A stretch of DNA of 64,000 nucleotides. Origin: Erythrobacter sp. ANT-B3C2. Its GTDB lineage: Bacteria; Pseudomonadota; Alphaproteobacteria; Sphingomonadales; Sphingomonadaceae. This document shows positions 47,480 through 55,229 of this stretch, piece by piece; the stretch's first letter is position 1; each line of letters opens with the position of its first letter. Where the stretch lies: NCBI GenBank assembly GCA_001683845.1, contig LXQI01000006.1:1-64000 (forward strand), in the 5' to 3' direction. The notes under the pieces were generated by a model. That model worked only from the letters and a program-made list of their open reading frames with translations, searched no databases and was not told where the DNA came from. The translations under genes and the position numbers were made by a program.

Positions 47480-50038
47480 TTATTTGGCATCCCAAAAATT
47501 TTTGATGTGTTGCGCAAGGTCAGTGGTATATGGCGCCCGCACTACATTCAGGTGACTGACACTGGTCTCGATGCGTTCAACCGGTCCCGTGAGCATCTGT
47601 CGCCAGCCCAGCATCTCGTCCATGTTGAGCAAACGGTTCACGCCCCGTTGTTCCTTGCACATCACCAACAAAGAGCGGCCGCCAAAAGGGCGGGGCTCGT
47701 GCCTCAACGCGGCCTGAAGATGCCTCTGGGCCAAAAGGCGATCAGGCGCGGGCACCCAGGAGGGAAGGGCCGCTGGCGCCTGGCGCAGCCAATATGATTT
47801 GAGGCTATCACGATAGCCCAGCGCGCGCCGCGCCGCCGCCCAAGGGCCATGCTTGGCCCGAACCTGTCTCCATTTCTGATGCGCCCACGTTGCTGAGGTT
47901 CGGATCCCGTGGCGTGACCAGGCATGCGGAGCATCGATCAGCACAAGCGAGACTTGCTCCCCCTCAGCGTGCAAACGGCGAGCCAATTCCTGGGCGGATC
48001 GGCCGCTGAACGAGTAGCCCGCTATCCGGTAAGGACCGGCTCGCTGGTGTTTACGGATCGCCGCGATGTAACCCTCCATCAGCAGGTCGAGCGAAGGCCG
48101 GGCGATCAATTCGTCGGCAGCCGGTCCAATCGTCAACCCATACACCGGCTGATCGGGCGCCAGCTCCCGCGCCAATGAGAAGAAGCTGAGCGGGCGGCCG
48201 TAGACATCAGGCAAGCAGTAGATCGGGGGCGCCGTGCCGTTGCCCTGAAGGACCGTCAGAAAGCCGGCCGACCGCTCGTGTTGCAAGATCTCGTGCATGA
48301 GGCGGGGCGTTGACGCCTGCGCGATCAGTGCCGGTGAGACGGGCTGACCGAGGACAGCCTCAAGCCGAAGCGCCACGTTCACCGCATGAAGAGAATCCCC
48401 GCCCAGCTCGAAGAAATCATCGTCCGGGCCCACTGCAGCCAAAGCGAGCTCGGCTGCGATAATTTCCGCCGCGGCACGGGCAATTGGGGGGAAATCGGCA
48501 GAATCGGACGACTGTCGCTTCGCGCTGATTGCGGGAAGCGCCCTGCGATCGATTTTGTCCGAAAGGGTCAGCGGCAGACTTGCCTCCAGGTGAACCCGGT
48601 CGGGCAACATGTGCCCCGGCAGCCAGACACGGAGCTGCTGGCGAAGCCTGGGAAGCTGCACGTCCTCGAGTTCGTCGCCCGCAAGGTACGCCACGAGCCG
48701 CTCGCGCCCCTGGTCGTCAGGAGCCATAGCTACCGCGGCCTGCCGCACGCCAGGCAGGCGCAGCAGCGCAGCCTCGATCTCGGCGGGTGCGATCCGAAAC
48801 CCGTTCCGCTTGATGAAATCCCCGTTTCGGCCGATGAACTCGATACCCTTCGTGCCCCATCGTGCGATGTCGCCCGTGCGATAAAGCCGAGCGCCGCGAA
48901 CCTGTGGATCGGGCAGGAAGCGCTCGGCGGTACGGACAGGGTCGTTCACATACCCACGGGCGAGCATCGGCCCTGCGATGTGGATTTCGCCCTCTTCGGT
49001 GCCTTCGACGTCCGTGCCATCCTCTCGGCGGATCCGGATTTCAGCATCACAGATCGGCCTGCCGAGCGGCGGGTCGCAGGACTCGGTCGGGGAGACAAGC
49101 GCGACGGTGGTGCAGGTGGTGGCTTCCGTCGGACCGTAATGGTTGTAGATTCGCTCGGTCTGGCTCGAGCGGTAAAGCGCTTGAACGAGGCCGATCGACA
49201 GCTTCTCGCCGCCGATGTTGATGACCCGTACGCTGTCCGGAATCGAACCGGCCTCGGCCATTTCGGCCAAGACCGACGGTACTGTGTTCAGCATTGTCGG
49301 CCGCTCGTCGCGCGCAAACGGCTCGATGGGGGTTTCCTTGAGCAGCACGGTTCCACCGGTGCTGAGCGGTGCAAAGATCTCGAAAACCGATGGGTCGAAA
49401 CAGATCGACGAGGCCGCTGCGACGCAGGCCAGCTCGCCATCGGGGAATTCGGCTGCAGCCCATGCGACGAAGGCCGTGGCGGTGTGCTCCAGCATCACTC
49501 CCTTCGGCTGACCGGTCGATCCCGACGTGTAGATCACGTACGCGAGTGATCGCGCATCGCCTGGCGCGCTGGGCCGGGTTGCGGGAAGGCCGGCGAGGCG
49601 CTTGCTCGCGTCTGCTAAGCTTAAGGTCGCGCCCTGGAAGTTCAACCCGGAGGGCAGCGATCCATCGGTGAGCAACACGGCGGCGCCGCTGTCTTCGATC
49701 ATGTAGCTTAGCCGCGCGACCGGATAGGCCGGGTCGAGTGGCAGGTATGCACCACCAGCCTTTAGGATGCCCAGAATGCCCGCGATCATGTCGGGCTGCC
49801 GTGGCATGCACAGCCCGACCAATGTCTCCGGTCCGACATCCAACGCCCGCAACGCATGCGCAATGCGGTTCGCCCGAGCATCCAGAGCCGCATAGCGGAC
49901 CGACCTGGAGCGATGCCGAATAGCGATCGCGTTCGGAAACAGCTGTGCCTGCCGCTCGAACGCCGCTTCGAGGCGATCCCCGGCAACTATTTGGAGCCCG
50001 TTGGGATCAGAGGTGGAGTGCCGGTCCTGTTCGTTCAC
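47480..50038 (-). CDS. Single-module NRPS-like enzyme: adenylation - carrier - thioesterase (A-T-TE)
   Basis: A3 'LAYVIYTSGSTGQPKGVMLEH', A4 'ICFDPSVFEIF', A5 'YNHYGPTEATT', A8 'FIGRNGDFIKRNGFRI', A10 'LTLSDKIDRRAL', T 'DDFFELGGDSLHAVNVALRLE', TE 'PYRIAGYSFSGRSAQELARRL'. Confidence 0.95.
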   Translation of the reverse strand: MNEQDRHSTSDPNGLQIVAGDRLEAAFERQAQLFPNAIAIRHRSRSVRYAALDARANRIAHALRALDVGPETLVGLCMPRQPDMIAGILGILKAGGAYLPLDPAYPVARLSYMIEDSGAAVLLTDGSLPSGLNFQGATLSLADASKRLAGLPATRPSAPGDARSLAYVIYTSGSTGQPKGVMLEHTATAFVAWAAAEFPDGELACVAAASSICFDPSVFEIFAPLSTGGTVLLKETPIEPFARDERPTMLNTVPSVLAEMAEAGSIPDSVRVINIGGEKLSIGLVQALYRSSQTERIYNHYGPTEATTCTTVALVSPTESCDPPLGRPICDAEIRIRREDGTDVEGTEEGEIHIAGPMLARGYVNDPVRTAERFLPDPQVRGARLYRTGDIARWGTKGIEFIGRNGDFIKRNGFRIAPAEIEAALLRLPGVRQAAVAMAPDDQGRERLVAYLAGDELEDVQLPRLRQQLRVWLPGHMLPDRVHLEASLPLTLSDKIDRRALPAISAKRQSSDSADFPPIARAAAEIIAAELALAAVGPDDDFFELGGDSLHAVNVALRLEAVLGQPVSPALIAQASTPRLMHEILQHERSAGFLTVLQGNGTAPPIYCLPDVYGRPLSFFSLARELAPDQPVYGLTIGPAADELIARPSLDLLMEGYIAAIRKHQRAGPYRIAGYSFSGRSAQELARRLHAEGEQVSLVLIDAPHAWSRHGIRTSATWAHQKWRQVRAKHGPWAAARRALGYRDSLKSYWLRQAPAALPSWVPAPDRLLAQRHLQAALRHEPRPFGGRSLLVMCKEQRGVNRLLNMDEMLGWRQMLTGPVERIETSVSHLNVVRAPYTTDLAQHIKNFWDAK

Positions 50039-50108
50039 TGCCAGACCTTTGCCATTGCCCCAGCATGCGGGGCAGATCGGCCTTTAACCTCAACCGCTTA
50101 CCAAAGAC

Positions 50109-50792
50109 TTACGCAGTGGGGCCCGCCCTATCGGTCTGACGGGCAGTCAACAGCTTCTGGATGCGCGTGCGCCCGGACTCTCCGAAGCGCTCCTGGTAGC
50201 TTGCTAGGCACCTGGCGTCGTCAAGCATAAACGGCGCATCGAACAAGGTTATGCGCCGGATCCCGATGCATGTCACCGGCGTGCGGAGCGGACGAAAATC
50301 CGCATTGTGGATACCGGGTGCGGAACAATCCGGGTAGAACTCCCCGATCATCAGGTCCTGCTCGACAAAGGCGGGCTTCAGCTTCTTCTGCACCCGCTCG
50401 ATCAACGCTGGCCCAGTGTCCGTGGGGAGGCGCGGGAAGACAATGACGATCGAGCGATAGACCTCGATCTGGTTATCCTGGCTGACCGGGGATAGCGGGG
50501 GAAATGTGGCACGAAGCTGGTCGATCGCAAAGGTTAGACACTCCTCGTCGTCCCTATCGAGATCGCAACTGGTGATCTGAAGCAGACCGCTTTTCATGCC
50601 ACCCGCGGCGAACGGACACACGGCGCCCGGCCGACCGAGATCGGGATGTGCCGCAGTCAGGAATTGGGCAACGTAAAATGCGATCTTGCGAAGCGCTTCT
50701 GAATCCCGTGAGGCGTCCATATCGCTGGGGAGGCCACCGGACCCAGCGATCAGTTCACCGGGCGTGCGCAGTGGCCTGAACGCAAGAGGCAA
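50109..50792 (-). CDS. Conserved hypothetical protein (tentatively DUF6875-like) adjacent to the NRPS-like gene
   Basis: 'FLTAAHPDLGRPGAVCPFAAGGMKSGLLQITSCDLD' motif; same strand, about 70 nt upstream of the NRPS-like gene. Confidence 0.6.
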   Translation of the reverse strand: MPLAFRPLRTPGELIAGSGGLPSDMDASRDSEALRKIAFYVAQFLTAAHPDLGRPGAVCPFAAGGMKSGLLQITSCDLDRDDEECLTFAIDQLRATFPPLSPVSQDNQIEVYRSIVIVFPRLPTDTGPALIERVQKKLKPAFVEQDLMIGEFYPDCSAPGIHNADFRPLRTPVTCIGIRRITLFDAPFMLDDARCLASYQERFGESGRTRIQKLLTARQTDRAGPTA

Positions 50793-50885
50793 GCGCGCCG
50801 AGCCTGCACCGAAGGCAGGCAGCCCCGTGCTCTCCGTTTGGACGTCTGGATCAGAAATGCTGGAACCCTTTTGCGTAAGAGAAGG

Positions 50886-51206
50886 TCAGAAGGCGTCAGA
50901 TACGACGACTTTCTCTAACAATGCATCGGCCACATCACAGCAGGTTAACGGAACGTCAAACACCGCACCGATTTGCTCCTTGTTGATTCGAATGACTTGA
51001 AGCGTTCTTGGTCCCAATCCCGGGATTGACAACCGGATCTGGGCGTTAGGTTCGATGGGCACGGGGCAACGAAACAGAATACCATCGGTTGACATGTTCT
51101 GGAGCGTCACCTCCATGGCTCCATCGCGAGTTTCCAAAACACAGCAGATCTCTGCTTCGTGCCGTGCCGACCCTCTCCTCTCGGGGGTCCCGTCAAACTG
51201 CGTCAT
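50886..51206 (-). CDS. PilZ domain-containing protein
   Basis: 'ERRGSARHEAEICCVLETRDGAMEVTLQNMSTDGILFRCPVPIEPNAQIRLSIPGLG' (RxxxR...(D/N)xSxxG pattern). Confidence 0.85.
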   Translation of the reverse strand: MTQFDGTPERRGSARHEAEICCVLETRDGAMEVTLQNMSTDGILFRCPVPIEPNAQIRLSIPGLGPRTLQVIRINKEQIGAVFDVPLTCCDVADALLEKVVVSDAF

Positions 51207-51347
51207 GACACCGATCCAAAACTTTGCGCAACCGCTGATCCTTCTAGATGGCTAAGGCGCGAAGGCAATCAGGAACCGAATGGACGACATCCGGGGCGCG
51301 ACCCGGCCAAACATTCCAATGCGAGGGTATCCTCATCCGAACCCGGC

Positions 51348-52346
51348 TCAGCGCTCGATCGCGGGCCATCCGTCGCGCCAGATCAAGCGGTCGACAAGCA
51401 TGATCCGGCGCGAATTGACGTCGTCGCTCGGTGTGGTTCGCGGACGATCCGCGTCGACCGCGTGATAAAGGATGTGCGTGTTCCCACGTTCGTCCTCGAT
51501 CGTCGAGTTGTGCCCCGGAGCAATCCAGCCCGGAGTTGCGGCCAGAATAACGCCGCCATCATCCGGCTTAACCTCGAACGGTCCGGTGGCGCTTCGTGAC
51601 CGCGCGACCATCACTGCGTAATGGGCATTTGAGCCACAACAATTGTCGCCTGAAAAGAAGAGATAATACCAGCCATCACGCCGGATCACCCAGGCCGCCT
51701 CAACCAGCCTGCGGTAATTCGTAGGATCATCAGTCTCGATCACCTCGACAAGGGAGACCGGAGTACTGTCCGCTGCAAATGACATACGATCACTTGCGAG
51801 TTCCTGCACCTTGATAGGACCAAAACCTGAACCCCAATAAAGCAGGGGACGCCCGGTAGCAGGATCTTCAAACATCGTCGGATCGATATTGACAAAGCTC
51901 TCGCCACACAGGAGCGGGCGCCCCATGTCGACAAAAGGGCCTTCGGGACGCTCCGCGCTCGCAACTGCGAGGCACAATCCGCGGGTGCTGTCGGAAAGCG
52001 CGATATCCGGCTTAGCCGAATAATATAGCAGGTAGCGGTCCTCGTACCTGGCAACATGGGGCGCCCAGAAATCCTGGGTCTTGCTGGCCCATGCGGGTTT
52101 CGCCGGGAGCGCGTCGCCGCGATGCTCCCAGCGCACCAGGTCGCGTGATCTGGCTACCTGAATGTTGCGCATCACGCCGTTGAACTCGCCCTGGGTCGCG
52201 TAGGCGTAATAGAAGCCATCGCCGGCGCGAAGCACCGCCGGGTCGGGAAAGTTTGCATCGAGGGCCACTATCGGGCCAGTTGGGAGTGAGTTGGGCAGCG
52301 CTCCTGCGCACCCGGCCAGCAGCGCGGTCAGCAGTAATCCAAACAT
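51348..52346 (-). CDS. Glycoside hydrolase family 43 lipoprotein
   Basis: Lipobox 'LLTALLAGC'; 'ANFPDPAVLRAGDGFYYAYATQGEFNGVMRNIQVARSRDLVRWEHRGDALPAKPAWASKTQDFWAPHVARYEDRYLLYYSA'. Confidence 0.92.
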   Translation of the reverse strand: MFGLLLTALLAGCAGALPNSLPTGPIVALDANFPDPAVLRAGDGFYYAYATQGEFNGVMRNIQVARSRDLVRWEHRGDALPAKPAWASKTQDFWAPHVARYEDRYLLYYSAKPDIALSDSTRGLCLAVASAERPEGPFVDMGRPLLCGESFVNIDPTMFEDPATGRPLLYWGSGFGPIKVQELASDRMSFAADSTPVSLVEVIETDDPTNYRRLVEAAWVIRRDGWYYLFFSGDNCCGSNAHYAVMVARSRSATGPFEVKPDDGGVILAATPGWIAPGHNSTIEDERGNTHILYHAVDADRPRTTPSDDVNSRRIMLVDRLIWRDGWPAIER

Positions 52347-52606
52347 TCTTTTCACTGATCGGGCTCCTGTGAATTGGAAAAGGTCGGCCAATGGCATTGC
52401 AGCAAGTGTTGCCGGGCATCAGGCGGATCGACCCGAAGTGCGGCTGGTTTGCCGCAGCAGGGAAGGTTTGAAGCTCCAGCGCATTAAAATCTCATGCGCT
52501 CGTCACTTGCCCGGCACCATTGGCATCCGCACCCCTCGCTTGTCCGATCTGATTTGTATGATTATATGGCTCATGCGGCAAGCAGGATGCCGGCGAGGAG
52601 GAATTC

Positions 52607-53665
52607 GTGCGCGCGGTCCTTGGCTTACTATCCGGCCTGATGATGGCCCTGACTGCGACGACCGCGCTGGCTTGCGAGGCCGACCAACCGTTCGTGCCAG
52701 TGTTTCGTACGGATTTCCCCGATGCGATGATCATTTACGATGGGGGTGCGTTTCTCGCTTATGCCACCAATGCGCAGGGCGACCGGGCGAACATCCAAAT
52801 GGCGGGGTCGACTGATTTGGTGAATTGGGAACTGATCCAGGATGGAAGCCGCCTTCATGACGCAATGCCGGTTTTGCCGCCTTGGGCTATAAGGGGGCGG
52901 ACCTGGGCACCTGAAGTGATTAAGACCGCAGCTGGTTACGTCCTCCATTTCACTGCGCACGATCGTAAGAGTGATCTGCAATGCCTCGGCGCGGCGTTCA
53001 GTGCCGGCCCGCTTGGCCCTTTCGTATCGACCGCTACCGAGCCGCTGGTTTGCCAGACCGAACTTGGCGGGACGATCGACAGCCACCCCTTTCGCGATGC
53101 GGACGGCGAACTTTACCTCTATTACAAGAGCGATGCCAACAATCCCAAGTTCGGCAAGGACACCGATATTTTCGTTCAACGCTTGAGCCCCGATGCATTG
53201 TCGGTGGAAGGCGAACCCGTCGCGCTGCTGCGCAACGACGCCGCTTGGGAAGCTCACGTGATCGAGGCGCCCACCATGGTGCGCCGCGGGGACGGCTATG
53301 TCCTATTTTTCTCGGCCAACCACTTCGGCTGGGAAACACATCAGCGGCTCTCGCCCTATGCCATGGGCTATGCGCGGTGCTCCGGCCCCATGGGGCCGTG
53401 CACTGACGCGACGGCGAATCCAATACTGAACAGCTACAACGATCGTGACGCCGGGTGCTTGAGTGGCCCGGGTCATCAAAGCGTGTTCGCGGTGGGCGAA
53501 CGGCATTTCATCTCGTTCCACGCCTGGGCGGCAACAAAGGGTTGCAGACGGGCCGACAACGTCCGCCACCTGTATGTCGCGCCCCTGCTGTGGAATGGCG
53601 ATGCGCCCCGCCTGGGTATCAGTCTCAGGGCCGCTCAGAAGCCGCAGCGCACGCGCGCGCAATAA
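52607..53665 (+). CDS. Glycoside hydrolase family 43-like secreted protein
   Basis: 'DFPDAMIIYDGGAFLAYATNAQGDRANIQMAGSTDLVNWELI...WAPEVIKTAAGYVLHFTA'. Confidence 0.88.
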   Translation: MRAVLGLLSGLMMALTATTALACEADQPFVPVFRTDFPDAMIIYDGGAFLAYATNAQGDRANIQMAGSTDLVNWELIQDGSRLHDAMPVLPPWAIRGRTWAPEVIKTAAGYVLHFTAHDRKSDLQCLGAAFSAGPLGPFVSTATEPLVCQTELGGTIDSHPFRDADGELYLYYKSDANNPKFGKDTDIFVQRLSPDALSVEGEPVALLRNDAAWEAHVIEAPTMVRRGDGYVLFFSANHFGWETHQRLSPYAMGYARCSGPMGPCTDATANPILNSYNDRDAGCLSGPGHQSVFAVGERHFISFHAWAATKGCRRADNVRHLYVAPLLWNGDAPRLGISLRAAQKPQRTRAQ

Positions 53666-55172
53666 AGTCGGAGTGAGCCGGCATGCTCTCCGCCATCCGC
53701 CGATAGCTGAGCTGCATCCTGTCGAGAGCGTCGCTTGCGACAGCCGGATCAATTGCTTCCAATGCAGGCTCGGTCTGTGCGGGGACGATGCCCTGCCCGA
53801 GGAGAACCGACACCCAGCTAGCGGTGCCGAACAACTCGCGCCCCTCGCGGAACAGCCGTCCCTTGGTCCGCCAGAGTTCAAGCTTGTCGGCCAGGCTGCC
53901 CGGTATTGTCATCGTCCGGCATTGGTTCCAAAAGTCGGAATCATCGCGCTGCGTGGCCTTGTAGTGCAGTATAATAAAATCCCGGACGTCCTCAAACACA
54001 TCAGCCATCTGCCGATTGTATTCGTTGCGCTCAGCCGGATCGAAGCGGCGATCGGGGAATAGTGCCAACAACTTGGCGATCCCACTCTGGATGAAATGAA
54101 TGCTGGTCGATTCGAGCGGTTCGACGAACCCGCTCGACAGGCCAAGCGAAACAACGTTGCCATTCCATGCAAGGCGGCGGCGCCCGGCGGTGAAGGTCAG
54201 ATGGCGTGGTTCGGCAAGGAGCTCGCCTTCGAGGTTGTCGTGTAGCACCGCCTCGGCATCGCCGCGGCCCCAGTGCGCGCTTGAGTAGACCAAGCCGTTG
54301 CCCATCCGGTGCTGCAACGGAATACGCCATTGCCACCCAGCAGACCGCGCCGTCGACCGGGTGAATGGGTCCGGTGAGCCTCCGAGAGCGCATGGCGCCG
54401 CCACCGCCCGATCGCAGGGCAGCCAGTGGCTCCAATCCTCATATCCGGTCAGCAGCTTTTCTTCGATCAGCAGACCGCCAAACCCCGAACAGTCGATGTA
54501 CAGTTCACCGTTAATCGCGCGTCCATCCGTGAGCGTGACCGACTGCACGTGCCCGGTTTCGCCGTCGAGTGTCGCGTCGACTATTTTTCCTTCGACCCGT
54601 TGCACACCCTTGCGCTCTGCATGGCTTCGCAAGAAGCCTGCATAGAGGCCAGCGTCGAAATGAAAGGCGTATGCTAATTGCGACAATGGCAGCCGCCCTT
54701 CGGGCCCGGGGCGGGCGAACCGGCCCAACTCTGCCGCCACCGCACTCATGGACCAATGCGCGATGTTGGGCCTCTGCCGACGTTGCGCCTCCCTCAAATA
54801 GAGCTGATGAAAATGAACGCCGCGAAAGTCCTGCCCATGCGGACCGAAGGGGTGGAAGTACCGATCCCCGAGCCGCCCCCAATCCACGAATTCGATTCCC
54901 AGCTTGAAGGTGGCCTTCGTAGCAGCAAGGAACGTGTCCTCATTGATATCAAGCATCGAGTTGAAAGCAGCGATCGGTGGGATCGTCGCCTCGCCGACAC
55001 CAACGATTCCGATCTCATCCGATTCGACGAGAACGATTTTGATCGTCCGAATGTCGAGCAGCGTGGCGAGGGCCGATGCGGCCATCCACCCAGCGGTGCC
55101 GCCACCAACTATGACGACGCTCGTGATAGCGTGTTTGCTCACCCCTGGGTTATCGTTGCCTGCAGGGTGCAA
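53625..55172 (-). CDS. Tryptophan halogenase family (flavin-dependent) protein
   Basis: 'SVVIVGGGTAGWMAASALATLL', 'GIVGVGEATIPPIAAFNSMLDINEDTFLAATKATFKLGIEFVDWG', 'LSSGFVEPLESTSIHFIQSGI'. Confidence 0.95.
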   Translation of the reverse strand: MHPAGNDNPGVSKHAITSVVIVGGGTAGWMAASALATLLDIRTIKIVLVESDEIGIVGVGEATIPPIAAFNSMLDINEDTFLAATKATFKLGIEFVDWGRLGDRYFHPFGPHGQDFRGVHFHQLYLREAQRRQRPNIAHWSMSAVAAELGRFARPGPEGRLPLSQLAYAFHFDAGLYAGFLRSHAERKGVQRVEGKIVDATLDGETGHVQSVTLTDGRAINGELYIDCSGFGGLLIEEKLLTGYEDWSHWLPCDRAVAAPCALGGSPDPFTRSTARSAGWQWRIPLQHRMGNGLVYSSAHWGRGDAEAVLHDNLEGELLAEPRHLTFTAGRRRLAWNGNVVSLGLSSGFVEPLESTSIHFIQSGIAKLLALFPDRRFDPAERNEYNRQMADVFEDVRDFIILHYKATQRDDSDFWNQCRTMTIPGSLADKLELWRTKGRLFREGRELFGTASWVSVLLGQGIVPAQTEPALEAIDPAVASDALDRMQLSYRRMAESMPAHSDFIARACAAASERP

Positions 55173-55229
55173 CCGGCGACACGCCTGTCCGGGGCAACGA
55201 CAATCGTCGCAATGCCGCCTGAGCCCGGG

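Noticed and set aside
47480-50038. RalA-type aryl-keto-acid furanone synthetase
   Set aside because: Architecture matches, but the A4 motif retains the Asp (FDPSVFE) expected for alpha-amino acid substrates, so a keto-acid assignment is not supported.
53625-55172. Halogenase for a natural-product cluster with the NRPS-like gene
   Set aside because: It is separated by PilZ and GH43 genes and sits in a TonB-receptor carbohydrate context typical of non-biosynthetic halogenase-family proteins.
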